Below are positions 1 through 9,924 of a DNA stretch of 64,000 nt, piece by piece (the first letter of the stretch is position 1; every line of letters starts with the position of its first letter). A program made the position numbers and the translations under genes. Under the pieces are notes generated by a model. That model had not been told where the DNA came from and did no database searches. It worked only from the letters and a program-made list of their open reading frames with translations. Source of the stretch: Mesorhizobium mediterraneum (GTDB lineage: Bacteria > Pseudomonadota > Alphaproteobacteria > Rhizobiales > Rhizobiaceae); contig NZ_NPKI01000015.1 of assembly GCF_002284565.1 (NCBI RefSeq), positions 558,001 to 622,000 on the forward strand. Reading direction: 5' to 3'.

Positions 1-354
1 CATGATGCAGATCAGCCTCGGCGATTCAAACAGCACCGTCTTGATGAAGTCGTGCGCCAGCGCACCGATGACGGCCGCCGGCAGGAAGGCGACGAGGATG
101 CCGAGGACGAAATGCCGCGTCACCCGATCACGCGGCAGATCGACCAGCATCTGCCACAGACGATGGAAATAGACGCTGAGGATCGCCAGTATTGCGCCGA
201 GCTGGATCAGGATCTCGAAGGCCTTGCCGGTCGAGTGGAAGCCGAGAAAATGGCCGGCAAGCAGGATATGGCCGGTCGACGAGACCGGAATGAACTCGGT
301 CATGCCCTCGATCATGCCGAGCAGCAGCGCTTCGACGATGGTCTGGCTTTCCAT
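1..354 (-). CDS. uppP: Undecaprenyl-diphosphatase UppP (BacA), N-terminal 118 residues only
   Basis: This integral membrane phosphatase recycles undecaprenyl diphosphate to the monophosphate carrier used for peptidoglycan and other envelope polymers. The visible N-terminus reads [17 protein letters not shown] and then [11 protein letters not shown], which matches the conserved EGxTEFxPVSSTGH signature of the family. Hydrophobic helices follow ([16 protein letters not shown] and [18 protein letters not shown]). The ATG at 354 is chosen because an in-frame stop lies upstream at 412-414 and the protein starts as family members do. The gene runs off the left edge, so the C-terminal half is not seen. 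It is divergent from fzlA. Confidence 0.93.
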   Translation of the reverse strand, partial: MESQTIVEALLLGMIEGMTEFIPVSSTGHILLAGHFLGFHSTGKAFEILIQLGAILAILSVYFHRLWQMLVDLPRDRVTRHFVLGILVAFLPAAVIGALAHDFIKTVLFESPRLICIM

Positions 355-528
355 GGCAACCTCGGCGTTCGAGTGAGAGCTTGAAGAACGGCTTGCGAAA
401 GGGCTTGCTTGTCATGGCGCGGAACTCCTCCTATAGGTCGCAGCACCCTGACAGCCCTTTGAATCGGGGCGGCTAAGACTTACCGGCGCAGCCGGCGATT
501 TGCCAGTGCGCTCTATTATCGCGGGACC

Positions 529-1221
529 ATGCTGACGCTTTTCCACCACCCGATGTTCGCCTCCTGCCGGTTCGTGCGCCTCGCTTTCGGCGAATATGGC
601 GAGGAGCTGGCGCTGATCGAGGAAAAGCCGTGGACGCGGCGCAAGGAGTTCCTGGCGCTGAACCCGGCCGGCACGCTGCCGATCCTGCTCGCCGAAGGCG
701 ACGTGCCGATCGTCGGCGCCATGGTCATCGGCGAATATCTCGACGAGACGCGCGGCGTGCTCAAGCGCGACAAGCGGCTGTTCGCCGAGGATCCGATGGG
801 GCGCGCCGAAATCCGCCGGCTGACCGACTGGTATCTCAACAAGGCCGATAGCGAGGTGACGCGGCATCTGGTGCGCGAGCGCGTGCTGAAGCCGGTCATG
901 CCGGAAACGGCGGGCGGCGGCTCGCCCGATTCGGCAGCGATCCGTGCCGCGCGCGCCAACATCCGCCAGCACATGAAATACACCAACTGGCTGGCCGGCA
1001 CCCGCCAATGGCTGGCCGGCAACAAGGTCACCTATGCCGATCTCGCGGCTGCAGCTGCGCTGTCTGTGCTCGACTATCTCGGCGAGATCGACTGGCGCGA
1101 ACACGCTGCCGCGCGCGAATGGTATGCACGGGTGAAATCGCGGCCATCGTTCCGGCCGCTTTTGTCCGACCGGGTGCGCGGCCTATCGCCGGTGTCACAT
1201 TATGCGGACCTCGATTTCTAA
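529..1221 (+). CDS. fzlA: FzlA, GST-fold FtsZ-binding division protein
   Basis: The 230-residue protein has a glutathione-S-transferase fold: an N-terminal thioredoxin-like part ([20 protein letters not shown]) and a helical C-terminal part. In alphaproteobacteria this subfamily is FzlA, which binds FtsZ filaments and couples the Z-ring to constriction in Caulobacter. I assign it here from the characteristic C-terminal tail [16 protein letters not shown] and from its neighbours uppP and queG. The CxxC or Ser catalytic signature of true GSTs is not obvious; the first loop is HPMFASCR. The 3' end overlaps queG by 20 bases. A generic GST is the alternative. Confidence 0.8.
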   Translation: MLTLFHHPMFASCRFVRLAFGEYGEELALIEEKPWTRRKEFLALNPAGTLPILLAEGDVPIVGAMVIGEYLDETRGVLKRDKRLFAEDPMGRAEIRRLTDWYLNKADSEVTRHLVRERVLKPVMPETAGGGSPDSAAIRAARANIRQHMKYTNWLAGTRQWLAGNKVTYADLAAAAALSVLDYLGEIDWREHAAAREWYARVKSRPSFRPLLSDRVRGLSPVSHYADLDF

Positions 1222-2362
1222 AGCGGAAAACCTGCGCGCGCTGATCGACCGCGAGGCACGGCGCGCCGGTTTCGATGCCGTTGCCGTCACCACGCCCGAT
1301 GCCATTCCGCAGGCGCCGGCCCGGCTCGCCGAATTCGTCGCCGACGGTTTTCACGGTTCGATGGGCTGGATCGCCGAGACGCTCGAACGCCGCAGCGAGC
1401 CGACAGCACTTTGGCCCGAAGTTCGCTCCATCATTGTGCTCGCCATGAACTATGGCCCCGACCACGACCCACGCGCGGTCCTGGTGAAGCGCGACCGCGG
1501 CGCGATCTCGGTCTATGCGCAGAACCGCGATTACCACGACGTGATGAAGGGCCGGCTGAAAGAGATTGCCGGCAAGATCGTGGCGCGCGCCGGTGGCGAT
1601 GTAAAAGTGTTCGTCGATACCGCCCCGGTTATGGAAAAGCCGCTGGCAGAAGCCGCCGGCCTCGGCTGGCAAGGCAAGCACACCAATCTGGTCAGCCGCG
1701 CGCACGGCTCCTGGCTGTTCCTCGGCACCATCTTCACGACGGCCGAGCTTGCGCCCGATACGCCCGAGGACGACCATTGCGGCTCCTGCCGCGCCTGCCT
1801 CGACGTTTGCCCTACCGACGCCTTTCCGGCTCCCTACCGGCTCGATGCGCGACGCTGCATCTCCTATCTCACCATCGAGAGCAAGGGGCCGATCCCGCAC
1901 GAGTTCCGGGAAAAAATCGGTAACCGCATCTATGGCTGCGACGACTGCCTGGCCGCCTGCCCGTGGAACAAGTTTGCCCAGACTGCGTCGGAGGCAAAGC
2001 TCGCCGCCCGCGCGGACTTGCGCGAGCCGCCGCTCGCCGATCTCTTGGCGCTCGACGACGCGGCTTTCCGGTCCTTGTTCACCGGTTCGCCGATCAAGCG
2101 CATCGGTCGCGACCGCTTTGTCCGCAATGTGCTGATCGCCGCCGGCAATTCCGGCGATTCCTCGCTCGGCAACGCCGTGCGCGCGCTGCTCGGCGATGCC
2201 TCGCCCCTGGTGCGTGGGGCGGCGGTATGGGCGCTGTCACGGCTTGTGCCTGAAACTGAATTTGCCAGACGCGCCACCGCTGCGGTCAAAGCAGAAAGCG
2301 ACGACGCCGTGCAACGCGAATGGCGCCTGGCGCTGGCAAATCAAATCGAGGCGCATGCATGA
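1202..2362 (+). CDS. queG: Epoxyqueuosine reductase QueG
   Basis: This is the cobalamin-dependent enzyme for the last step of queuosine synthesis, reducing epoxyqueuosine to queuosine in the wobble position of tRNA. The 386-residue protein has an N-terminal reductase domain and then two [4Fe-4S] motifs: [12 protein letters not shown] at about residues 197-208 and [13 protein letters not shown] at about 247-259. A HEAT-like C-terminal segment follows ([22 protein letters not shown]). The ATG lies inside the fzlA end, and the stop overlaps the next start as ATGA, so the three genes are probably co-transcribed and translationally coupled. Confidence 0.95.
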   Translation: MRTSISKAENLRALIDREARRAGFDAVAVTTPDAIPQAPARLAEFVADGFHGSMGWIAETLERRSEPTALWPEVRSIIVLAMNYGPDHDPRAVLVKRDRGAISVYAQNRDYHDVMKGRLKEIAGKIVARAGGDVKVFVDTAPVMEKPLAEAAGLGWQGKHTNLVSRAHGSWLFLGTIFTTAELAPDTPEDDHCGSCRACLDVCPTDAFPAPYRLDARRCISYLTIESKGPIPHEFREKIGNRIYGCDDCLAACPWNKFAQTASEAKLAARADLREPPLADLLALDDAAFRSLFTGSPIKRIGRDRFVRNVLIAAGNSGDSSLGNAVRALLGDASPLVRGAAVWALSRLVPETEFARRATAAVKAESDDAVQREWRLALANQIEAHA

Positions 2363-3264
2363 GCGAGAAGCATATCTTTGTTTTCGGGGCCGGCTATTCG
2401 GGCAAGGCATTTGCCCGAGCCAACAAGGATGCCGGCACGATCCTTGGCACGACACGCGCGCCGGAGAAATTCGAAGCGTTGCGGCAAGCCGGGATCCAGC
2501 CGCTGCTTTTCGATGGCGCGCTGACGCCCGAAATCCGTGACGCGCTCGAGAAAACAACCCATCTCGTCGTCTCGGTGGCGCCGGAAGAGGCCGGCGACCC
2601 GGTGTTGAATGCGGCGCGCGAGACAATTAGGACGGAGATGCCGGCGCTGAAATGGATCGCCTATCTCTCCACCGTCGGCGTCTATGGCGACCATGGCGGC
2701 GGCTGGGTGGACGAGACCGCCGAATGCCGGCCGGTGTCGAAGCGCTCGATGATGCGTGTCACCGCCGAGCGGGACTGGCTGAGACTGGGTCGGGACATCG
2801 GCCGGCCGGTGGCGATCCTGCGGCTTTCCGGCATTTACGGGCCGGGCCGCAATGCCCTGGTCAATCTGGAAAACGGCACCGCGCGGCGGCTGGTCAAGCC
2901 GGGCCAGGTGTTCAACCGCATCCATTGCGACGACATTGCCGGGGCGCTTTGGCATCTAATCGGAGACAATCGCGGCGGCATCTTCAACGTCACCGACGAC
3001 CTGCCGGCGCCGCCGCAGGACGTCGTCGCCTATGCCGCCGGGCTGATGGGCGTCACACCGCCGCCCGAAATTCCGTTCGAGACCGCCCAGCTTTCGCCCA
3101 TGGCGCGATCCTTCTATGGCGAGAACAAGCGTGTCGCCAACGCGGCGATCAAGGCTGCCGGCTATCGCTTTCGCTTTCCCGACTACCGCTCGGCCTTCGA
3201 CCAAATGTGGTCTGACGGCAGATGGCACGACGGCGAGGCGCGCAGCCCGATGAAGCGGTCGTAA
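2359..3264 (+). CDS. NAD(P)-dependent epimerase/dehydratase-like SDR protein
   Basis: The 301-residue Rossmann-fold protein starts [20 protein letters not shown], with the GxGYxG nucleotide-binding loop typical of the YeeZ-like extended SDR group. [12 protein letters not shown] segment and a GIYGPGR motif are also present. The substrate is unknown; family members are annotated as nucleoside-sugar epimerase-like. The ATG at 2359 overlaps the queG stop (ATGA), which is better than the longer in-frame start at 2320 inside queG. The catalytic Tyr of classical SDRs is not clearly placed, so activity is uncertain. Confidence 0.75.
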   Translation: MSEKHIFVFGAGYSGKAFARANKDAGTILGTTRAPEKFEALRQAGIQPLLFDGALTPEIRDALEKTTHLVVSVAPEEAGDPVLNAARETIRTEMPALKWIAYLSTVGVYGDHGGGWVDETAECRPVSKRSMMRVTAERDWLRLGRDIGRPVAILRLSGIYGPGRNALVNLENGTARRLVKPGQVFNRIHCDDIAGALWHLIGDNRGGIFNVTDDLPAPPQDVVAYAAGLMGVTPPPEIPFETAQLSPMARSFYGENKRVANAAIKAAGYRFRFPDYRSAFDQMWSDGRWHDGEARSPMKRS

Positions 3265-3324
3265 TCGAAACCTCGCGCCGGGCATGATATGATTCGACTT
3301 AAATTCGCAGAGGGGTTCTGCTTC

Positions 3325-4521
3325 ATGAAACCGTTGAAGCAATCATTGCCCGGCAGAGCATTGCTGCTAAAGCGCGTCGCGACGCGCTTTAGATCTCTGT
3401 TTATGCCTGTCGTTGTCCCAAAGCCGCTGCGCACCCTCGGTTCAAGCCCGAGGGCATGCTTTGGGCGACATGCATTAGCAGCGCTCGCCGTCCTCGCCCT
3501 GGCGGGGCTTGCGGCGCGACCTGCCGCCGCCGAAGGCCTGGCGAAAGACCTGTTCGGCGCCAAAAAGCTGCCGGCCGTGGCTGCGCCGCAATCGATCGGC
3601 TTTTATTCCAAGGGCTGCTTTGCCGGCGGCGTCGCCATCCCCATGGACGGCCCGAAATGGGAGGTGATGCGGCCTTCGCGCAACCGTCGCTGGGGCCATC
3701 CGACGATGATCGCGCTGATCGAGAAACTGTCGCGCGACGCCGCGGCCGACGGTTGGCCCGGCCTGCTGGTCGGCGACATTTCGCAGCCGCGCGGCGGCCC
3801 GATGCTGACCGGCCATGCCTCGCACCAGATCGGCCTCGACGCCGACATCTGGCTGACGCCGATGCCCGACCGCAAGCTTTCGATCGACCAGCGCGAAAAT
3901 ATGAGCGCCACCTTGCTTGTCGATGAAAAGACCCATCTGGTGAAGGATGCGCTCTGGGTGCCGGCGCATATGCGGCTCCTAAAGCGCGCGGCAAGCTACG
4001 CGGAAGTCGAGCGCATCCTGGTCAATCCCGGCATCAAGAAGAAGCTCTGCGACACGGTGAAAGGCGACCGCGCATGGCTGCGCAAGGTCAGGCCGTTCTG
4101 GGGCCACGACTATCACTTCCACATCCGCATCGGCTGCCAGCCCGGCTCGCCCAATTGCAAAGCACAGGAAAACACGGCGCCCGGCGACGGCTGCGACCAG
4201 TCTCTGGCATGGTGGTTCACCGAGGAACCGTGGCGCCCCAACAAAAACCCGGACAGGCCGAAAGCGCGCGACGTGATGACGATGGCGAGCCTGCCCGCGG
4301 CATGCCAGGCGGTGCTCGACGGGCCCGATCCGGCTTCGGCGGAGGCGGTCACCTTTTATGGCGACGGCGTGCCGGTCGCGGCTGCACCCACTCTCACGGT
4401 GGCCCCGGCGCCGGCGCGGGCATCCGCAAGCGGCGCGGCAGCGCTTCCGGCCTCGATCAACGCCTTCGCGGCTACACCCGAGATCGGCATTCCATTGCCG
4501 CGACCGCGGCCGGGGAACTGA
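3325..4521 (+). CDS. mepA: Penicillin-insensitive murein endopeptidase MepA
   Basis: This periplasmic M74 metallopeptidase cleaves D-Ala-DAP cross-links of peptidoglycan. It has the zinc-site motifs GHASHQIGLDADIWL and HDYHFHIRIGC, conserved cysteines, and a Pro-rich tail ending PLPRPRPGN. The ATG at 3325 is preceded by AGAGGGG at a good distance and gives 398 residues. The N-terminus is odd: after MKPLKQSLPGRALLL come about 37 codons encoded by a palindromic repeat (3367-3478), and only then the hydrophobic core LAALAVLALAGLAARPAAA. The repeat therefore splits the signal peptide. Translation could instead begin at the ATG at 3403 inside the repeat, with a somewhat long but usable signal. Confidence 0.88.
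   Translation: MKPLKQSLPGRALLLKRVATRFRSLFMPVVVPKPLRTLGSSPRACFGRHALAALAVLALAGLAARPAAAEGLAKDLFGAKKLPAVAAPQSIGFYSKGCFAGGVAIPMDGPKWEVMRPSRNRRWGHPTMIALIEKLSRDAAADGWPGLLVGDISQPRGGPMLTGHASHQIGLDADIWLTPMPDRKLSIDQRENMSATLLVDEKTHLVKDALWVPAHMRLLKRAASYAEVERILVNPGIKKKLCDTVKGDRAWLRKVRPFWGHDYHFHIRIGCQPGSPNCKAQENTAPGDGCDQSLAWWFTEEPWRPNKNPDRPKARDVMTMASLPAACQAVLDGPDPASAEAVTFYGDGVPVAAAPTLTVAPAPARASASGAAALPASINAFAATPEIGIPLPRPRPGN
3367..3478 (+). repeat. REP-like palindromic element inside the mepA 5' end
   Basis: The element opens with a perfect 26-bp palindrome (3367-3392, half-site CTAAAGCGCGTCG). It continues with TGTCGTTGTCCCAAAGCCGC and closes with GGGCGACATGCATTAG. Related copies lie at 15870-15928 (GACGCGCTTTA, then GCATGTC and GGCGACATGCATTAG) and, degenerate, at 36560-36622. 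All three share the CGACATGCATTAG or GCCATGCATTGG end. Here it lies within an open reading frame and adds about 37 codons. Confidence 0.85.
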
Positions 4522-4578
4522 TGCCAGGATAATCGCCTCGGCTTCCACTGATGTTGGAGACGACCAACTGTTGGGTCG

Positions 4579-4760
4579 GCGCCGCCCCTCATTGCCCTGC
4601 CGGGCATTTCTCCCCGTATAGTGACGGGAGAAAGGGCTGGCCGCGGCCTTGGCGCCGTTCTTGCAGAGTTGGAGATTAGCGGAACCATCGATGAAAGCGC
4701 CCCCTTTCCCCGTCACTATACGGGGAGAGGATGCCGGCAGGCAGGTGAGGTGCAGCGCCA
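4579..4760. repeat. Palindromic intergenic repeat, family C (copy 1)
   Basis: This element fills most of the 381-base gap between mepA and glk. It begins CGCCCCTCATTGCCCTGCCG, has a stem-loop arm TCTCCCCGTATAGTGACGGG and ends with the inverted CCCCGTCACTATACGGGGAG followed by GATGCCGGCAGGCAG. Long inverted arms predict a large cruciform or RNA hairpin. Related copies are at 51357-51532 and 63840-64000. It contains no gene. Confidence 0.85.
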
Positions 4761-4902
4761 ACGCTGAATAGGGCTAGCACGAAATTCGGACCTGAGGTGA
4801 TTGCTCCGGAACTGACTCTGAAGCGACTTTCCCTTTTCCAGGTCATGCGCTAGTCAACGAAAGAACAGCGGAACGCCACTGGGAACCGGGACGGACAAGA
4901 GC

Positions 4903-5922
4903 ATGCCAGGCGACGACGACACAGCGCTGCAGTTTCCGGTCCTGATCGGCGACATAGGCGGCACCAATGCGCGCTTTTCGATCGTGCTCGACGCGAACTC
5001 GGAACCAACCGAGCCGCAGATCGTCCAGACGGCCAACTTCAACACCATCGACGACGCGATCCAGGCAGCGGTGCTCGACCGCTCGCCGGTCCGGCCCAAC
5101 TCCGCCGTGCTGGCGGTGGCCGGCCCGGTCGACAGCGACGAGATCCCGCTCACCAATTGCCCGTGGATCGTCAAGCCGAGAAAGATGTTTGCCAGCCTCG
5201 GCCTCAGCGACGTCGTGGTGCTCAATGATTTCGAGGCGCAGGCGCTGGCTGTCGTGGCGCTTGGCGAAGAGCATATGGAAAAGATCGGCGGCGATGCGCC
5301 GGAGCCCAATGCCGGACGGGTGGTGCTCGGTCCCGGAACCGGGCTTGGCGTCGCCGGCCTGGTCCACGCGCTGAACCATTGGATTCCGGTGCCCGGTGAG
5401 GGAGGGCACATGGATATCGGGCCGCGCTCGCCGCGCGATTTCCAGGTCTTTCCGCATATCGAGAAGCTCGAGGGCAGAATCTCCGGCGAACAGATCCTGT
5501 CCGGACGCGGCCTGGTCAATGCCTACCGGGCGGTGGCCAAGGCGGACGGCAAGCCGGCGCCCTTCACCACGCCGGCCGAGGTCACCGCGGCGGCACTGGC
5601 GAAGTCAGATCCGGTGGCCGAGGAAGCGCTGTCGATGTTCGTCACCTGCCTGGGGCGCACAGCCGGCGACCTTGCGCTGGTGTTCATGAGCCGCGGCGGC
5701 GTCTTCCTGACCGGCGGCATCGCCCAGAAAATCCTGCCGGCGCTGAAAACGGGCGAGTTCCGCGCCGCCTTCGAGGACAAGGCGCCGCATAGCGAGATGA
5801 TGCGCACCATGCCCGTCTATGTGATCACCCATCCGCTGGCAGCGCTTTCCGGTCTTGCCGCCTATGCCAGAAACCCGTCGCTGTTCGGCGTCCAGACGGC
5901 GGGGCGACGCTGGCGGGCTTAA
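4903..5922 (+). CDS. glk: Glucokinase
   Basis: ATP-dependent phosphorylation of glucose to glucose 6-phosphate in the cytoplasm. The 339-residue protein matches the bacterial Glk family (ROK-independent type): phosphate-binding [12 protein letters not shown] at the N-terminus, an NDFEAQA segment, the [10 protein letters not shown] motif, a GEGGHMD sequence, and a C-terminal [13 protein letters not shown] loop. The length is typical. The start has no strong Shine-Dalgarno sequence but agrees with family N-termini. It lies 129 bases upstream of the exporter gene on the same strand. Confidence 0.95.
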   Translation: MPGDDDTALQFPVLIGDIGGTNARFSIVLDANSEPTEPQIVQTANFNTIDDAIQAAVLDRSPVRPNSAVLAVAGPVDSDEIPLTNCPWIVKPRKMFASLGLSDVVVLNDFEAQALAVVALGEEHMEKIGGDAPEPNAGRVVLGPGTGLGVAGLVHALNHWIPVPGEGGHMDIGPRSPRDFQVFPHIEKLEGRISGEQILSGRGLVNAYRAVAKADGKPAPFTTPAEVTAAALAKSDPVAEEALSMFVTCLGRTAGDLALVFMSRGGVFLTGGIAQKILPALKTGEFRAAFEDKAPHSEMMRTMPVYVITHPLAALSGLAAYARNPSLFGVQTAGRRWRA

Positions 5923-6050
5923 GTGACGCCCTGAGCCGCGGCGAAGTTTTGCCTACCTCGGCCATAGGCAAGCCGCCACCGGGGCGCTAAGAGGATTGCC
6001 GAATTAGCCCGGCCGCGAGGCCGAACCGACATCACGGAACGATCCCGACT

Positions 6051-7922
6051 TTGAACCAGTCGCCCAAACATCAAGCGGAAGCCCGGCACCAAGCCAAAGC
6101 CCGGCCCGGCGAGATCGTGGCGGTGGTCCGCCGCATCATCGCCGAGAACAGCCACGAGTACCGCTGGTATTATGCTCTGGCCGTTCTGTGCCTGGTGATA
6201 GTTGCGGCTACGACTGCCTTCACCGCCTGGATCATGAAGGACGTCGTCGACCAGATATTCTACGAACAGCGCGGCGATCTCATCGCGCTGATCTGCTTGT
6301 TGATCCTGGGCGCATTCATGCTGCGCGGGCTGGCCACTTACGGCCAGGCGGTGACGCTGGCCAGGATCGGCAACAATCTGGTGGCGCGCTACCAGCGCCG
6401 CATCTTCGCTCATCTGATGAAGCTCGGCGTCGGTTTCTTCAACGACACGCGCTCGGGGCGGCTGGCCGCCCAGATCAACGAGAACGTCAACGGCATCCGC
6501 GACCTGCTCTCGATGACGCTGACGTCATTGGCACGCGACGCCGTATCGCTGGTCGCGCTGATCGGCGTCATGATCTGGCAGGATCCGATGCTGTCCCTGA
6601 TGTCGCTGCTGGTCGGGCCGCCGCTGATCTACACGGTCGTCTACCTGACCCGCAGAATACGACGCGCCACGCGCGAAGCGGTGCAGATCAACTCGCGGCT
6701 GATCGGCGCCATGCAGGAAGCAACGCAAGGCATCGCCATCGTCAAGGCGTTCACGCTGGAAGACGAGCTGTCGCGTCGCATCAGCGATCTTGTCACCGGC
6801 GCCGAGCAGCGGGCAAACCGCATCGCGCGCGTGTCGGAACGGTTGACGCCGATCTCGGACATGCTGGCCGGCTTCGCCGTCGCCGGCGTCATCGCCTATT
6901 CCGGCTACCGGGCAGCCGTCAGCGGCCAGCCGCCTGGCGCGGTCTTTTCCTTCATCACGGCACTGATGCTCGCCTACGACCCGGCCCGGCGGCTGGCGCG
7001 CATGCAGGTCGGCATGGAACGGGCGCTGGTCAATGCGCGCATGATCTACGAGCTGCTCGACCTCGAGCCGCAACAGGGCGACGCGCCCGGAGCGGTCGAA
7101 GCGAAGATCACCAGGGGCGAGGTGCGCTTCAACAATGTGTCGTTCGGCTATGTCGCCGACGCGCCGGTGCTGCAGGAGCTCAGCTTCGTCGCCGCTGCCG
7201 GCAAGATGACGGCCATCGTCGGCGCCTCGGGCGCCGGCAAGTCGACGCTGGTGGCGCTGCTGCAGCGCTTCCATGATGTCGAAGCGGGTAGCATCGAGGT
7301 CGACGGCCAGGACATTTTAGAGATGACCAAGCAGTCGCTGCGCAGCTCCATCGCCTATGTCTCGCAGCAGCCCTATCTGTTCGAAGGCACCATTCGCGAC
7401 AACATCCGCTACGGGCGGCTCGCCGCCAGCGACGCCGAGATCGAACTGGCCGCGCAGCAAGCCGGGGCCGACGGCTTCATCCGCCAGCAGCCGCAAGGCT
7501 ATGACACCCCTGTCGGTGAAGGCGGCGTGACGCTGTCGGGCGGCCAGCGCCAGCGTCTGTCGATCGCCCGCGCCATCGTGCGGCAGGCGCCGATCCTGCT
7601 GCTCGACGAGGCGACCTCGGCGCTCGACAACGAGGCGGAAGCGCGCGTCCAGCAGGCGCTGACCCAGGTGACGGAAGGGCGCACGACCATCGTCATCGCG
7701 CATCGGCTGTCGACCGTGGTCAATGCCGACCACATCGTCGTCATGGAACAGGGGCGGCTGGTCGAGCAAGGCACGCATGCCTCGCTGATGGCCGACCCGC
7801 ACAGCGTCTATGCCCGCTTTCACCGGGTGCAGGGCAACAAGGGGCTGGGGCTTGTCGACGACGGCAAGCCAATCCAAACTTCGGTGCGCCGCGCGAAAAA
7901 GGCGGTCGGGAGAACTTTATGA
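6051..7922 (+). CDS. MsbA-like ABC exporter (fused permease and ATPase)
   Basis: This 623-residue half-transporter has a six-helix membrane domain at roughly residues 40-310 and an ATPase domain at about 340-595. Visible motifs are Walker A (GASGAGKST), Q-loop (YVSQQPYLF), signature (LSGGQRQR), Walker B ([12 protein letters not shown]) and H-loop (IVIAHRLST). Family members flip lipids, lipid A or glycans across the inner membrane; the substrate cannot be read from sequence. A TTG start is used at 6051. The stop overlaps the dapB start (ATGA), so the two are co-translated. Confidence 0.88.
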   Translation: MNQSPKHQAEARHQAKARPGEIVAVVRRIIAENSHEYRWYYALAVLCLVIVAATTAFTAWIMKDVVDQIFYEQRGDLIALICLLILGAFMLRGLATYGQAVTLARIGNNLVARYQRRIFAHLMKLGVGFFNDTRSGRLAAQINENVNGIRDLLSMTLTSLARDAVSLVALIGVMIWQDPMLSLMSLLVGPPLIYTVVYLTRRIRRATREAVQINSRLIGAMQEATQGIAIVKAFTLEDELSRRISDLVTGAEQRANRIARVSERLTPISDMLAGFAVAGVIAYSGYRAAVSGQPPGAVFSFITALMLAYDPARRLARMQVGMERALVNARMIYELLDLEPQQGDAPGAVEAKITRGEVRFNNVSFGYVADAPVLQELSFVAAAGKMTAIVGASGAGKSTLVALLQRFHDVEAGSIEVDGQDILEMTKQSLRSSIAYVSQQPYLFEGTIRDNIRYGRLAASDAEIELAAQQAGADGFIRQQPQGYDTPVGEGGVTLSGGQRQRLSIARAIVRQAPILLLDEATSALDNEAEARVQQALTQVTEGRTTIVIAHRLSTVVNADHIVVMEQGRLVEQGTHASLMADPHSVYARFHRVQGNKGLGLVDDGKPIQTSVRRAKKAVGRTL

Positions 7923-8761
7923 GCGGTGCGGCCACAAACGATCCCCCCGTCAATGAAATGGGCCTGGTGGTGGTCGGCGCGGCCGGCCGGATGGGCCAGG
8001 CGCTGATCCGCGCCATTCACACGATACCGGGCGCACGCGTCGCCGGCGCGATCGAGCGGGCCGGCTCGCCACATCTCGGCAAGGATGCCGGCGAGCTTGC
8101 CGGCATCGGCAATATCGGCGTGGCGATCGGCGACGACCCGCTGCCGGCCTTCGCCAAGGCCGACGGCGTGCTCGATTTCACGAGCCCGGCAGCGACGGTC
8201 GAATTCGCCGGCTACGCGGCGCAGGCGCGCATCGTCCATGTCATCGGCACCACCGGCTGCTCCGCGGACGACAATGCCAAGATAAAGGCGGCGGCGCGCC
8301 ACGCGACGGTGGTCAAGTCAGGCAATATGAGCCTCGGCGTCAATCTGCTGGCGGTGCTGGTCGAGCAGGCGGCGCGCGCGCTCGACGCCGATGATTTCGA
8401 CATCGAGATCCTGGAAATGCATCACCGGCACAAGGTCGACGCGCCGTCGGGCACGGCGCTGCTGCTCGGCGAAGCCGCTGCCGTCGGGCGCGGCATCGAT
8501 CTTGACGGGAACAGCGTGCGGTCGCGCGACGGCCACACCGGCGTGCGAAAGACCGGCTCGATCGGTTTTGCCACGCTGCGCGGCGGCTCGGTGGTCGGCG
8601 ACCACTCCGTGGTGCTGGCCGGCACCGGCGAGCGCATCACGCTCGCCCATCACGCCGAGGACCGGGCGATCTTCGCTCGCGGCGCGGTCAAGGCCGCACT
8701 GTGGGCGCGCGGCAGGAAGCCGGGACTGTATTCGATGCGGGACGTGCTCGGACTCGCCTGA
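7919..8761 (+). CDS. dapB: 4-hydroxy-tetrahydrodipicolinate reductase
   Basis: The enzyme catalyses the NAD(P)H-dependent step to tetrahydrodipicolinate in lysine and diaminopimelate synthesis. The 280-residue protein has the Rossmann motif [14 protein letters not shown], a TTGC segment, [12 protein letters not shown], and the catalytic signature [19 protein letters not shown], followed by a GDHSVVLAG loop. The start overlaps the ABC exporter stop by four bases. An N-terminal extension of about 14 residues ([14 protein letters not shown]) precedes the core fold, so a later start is conceivable, but the overlap supports this one. Confidence 0.95.
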   Translation: MSGAATNDPPVNEMGLVVVGAAGRMGQALIRAIHTIPGARVAGAIERAGSPHLGKDAGELAGIGNIGVAIGDDPLPAFAKADGVLDFTSPAATVEFAGYAAQARIVHVIGTTGCSADDNAKIKAAARHATVVKSGNMSLGVNLLAVLVEQAARALDADDFDIEILEMHHRHKVDAPSGTALLLGEAAAVGRGIDLDGNSVRSRDGHTGVRKTGSIGFATLRGGSVVGDHSVVLAGTGERITLAHHAEDRAIFARGAVKAALWARGRKPGLYSMRDVLGLA

Positions 8762-8793
8762 GACGATCTGATCCACAAACTGAAGGAGCAAAA

Positions 8794-9414
8794 ATGTCGG
8801 GAACTCTCGTGCTCGTGCGCCATGGCCAGAGCGAATGGAACCTGAAGAACCTCTTCACCGGCTGGCGCGACGTTGACCTGACCGAGCTGGGCCACGCCGA
8901 GGCCAAGGAGGCGGGCGCCAAGCTGAAGGCGCGCGGCCTGAAATTCGACATCGCCTTCACGTCGTCGCTGATCAGGGCGCAGAAGACCTGCCAGCACATT
9001 CTCGACGCGGTCGGCCAGAGCGATCTCGAGACCATCCGCGACCAGGCGCTGAACGAGCGCGACTATGGCGACCTCTCCGGCCTCAACAAGGACGATGCGC
9101 GCAAGAAATGGGGCGAGGAGCAGGTGCATGTCTGGCGCCGCTCCTACGACGTGCCGCCGCCCGGCGGCGAAAGCCTGAAGGACACCGGCGCGCGCGTCTG
9201 GCCCTATTATCTGCACGACCTGCAGCCGCATGTGCTGCGCGGCGGCACCGTGCTGGTGGCGGCGCACGGCAATTCGCTGCGTGCGCTGATCATGGCGCTG
9301 GACGGCAAGTCGGGCGAGGAGATCGTCAAACTGGAGCTCGGCACCGGCGTGCCGGTCATCTACAAGCTCAACGCCGATTCGACCGTGGCATCCAAGGAAG
9401 TGCTGGAGAACTGA
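8794..9414 (+). CDS. gpmA: 2,3-bisphosphoglycerate-dependent phosphoglycerate mutase
   Basis: This glycolytic enzyme interconverts 3- and 2-phosphoglycerate. The 206-residue protein carries the histidine phosphatase signature [12 protein letters not shown] at its N-terminus, a further [11 protein letters not shown] segment, [15 protein letters not shown], and the second catalytic histidine in [12 protein letters not shown]. The ATG at 8794 is chosen because AAGGAG lies just upstream, and it follows dapB by 32 bases. The protein is shorter than the enterobacterial 250-residue form, as is usual for alphaproteobacterial dPGM. Confidence 0.95.
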   Translation: MSGTLVLVRHGQSEWNLKNLFTGWRDVDLTELGHAEAKEAGAKLKARGLKFDIAFTSSLIRAQKTCQHILDAVGQSDLETIRDQALNERDYGDLSGLNKDDARKKWGEEQVHVWRRSYDVPPPGGESLKDTGARVWPYYLHDLQPHVLRGGTVLVAAHGNSLRALIMALDGKSGEEIVKLELGTGVPVIYKLNADSTVASKEVLEN

Positions 9415-9481
9415 GCCGGCGAGTGCGTTTCAAAAAAGCGCGTTGACACTCACCGTTTGCCCGCCTAAAGAGCCCGCACCA

Positions 9482-9566
9482 GCCCAGATGGCGGAATTGG
9501 TAGACGCGCACGGTTCAGGTCCGTGTTCCGCAAGGAGTGGAGGTTCGAGTCCTCTTCTGGGCACCA
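9482..9566 (+). tRNA. tRNA-Leu(CAG)
   Basis: The 85-base gene folds with the acceptor arms GCCCAGA and TCTGGGC, plus an encoded 3' ACCA. It has a D-arm (GGCGGAATTGGTAGAC), an anticodon stem CACGG/CCGTG with loop TTCAGGT (anticodon CAG at 9516-9518), a long class II variable arm, and a T-arm GGTTCGAGTCC. It reads leucine CTG codons, the main leucine codon in this GC-rich genome. Confidence 0.96.
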
Positions 9567-9590
9567 AATCCCTTTGTAAGTTCTTGATTT

Positions 9591-9612
9591 CCCGGAAACT
9601 GCGGTTTCCGGG
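9591..9612 (+). terminator. Hairpin downstream of tRNA-Leu
   Basis: A perfect 9-bp stem, CCCGGAAAC with GTTTCCGGG and a 4-base loop, lies 24 bases after the tRNA. No T-run follows, so intrinsic termination is possible but not proven. The rest of the gap to 9924 shows no supported gene. Confidence 0.4.
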
Positions 9613-9924
9613 CCGTCGGCTGCACATGACCTTGCGAATGACCTCACCCAACAAGGTGTCCTAGCACGCCCTACAGTTCGTAAGGCGTGTGCCCGCGGAC
9701 AACTTGAAAGTTGGCGCGCGACCTCCGGTTGTAAGCATCTTCCCATACGGAATGTCATCGAGTAGCGTGCAGAGGCGGCATGTGACGGCGCTCTCTTTGG
9801 CGAATGCATTGTCGCACCTTCAGCAGTTGCCGTCGGCAGATGGGGCTGCTGTCACAACCCGGTGCTTGCCGTGACAGATTGTTCCCGTCCCGGTTCATTT
9901 CAGCGCCGAAGCGAGGGGGAAGAA

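Noticed and set aside
412-1104. Long open frames on the minus strand opposite fzlA and queG
   Set aside because: They are mirror frames of strongly supported plus-strand genes, and show no family similarity or ribosome sites.
9482-9566. tRNA-Leu as the attachment site of an integrated element
   Set aside because: No second copy of the tRNA 3' end, integrase or phage gene was found in the following DNA.
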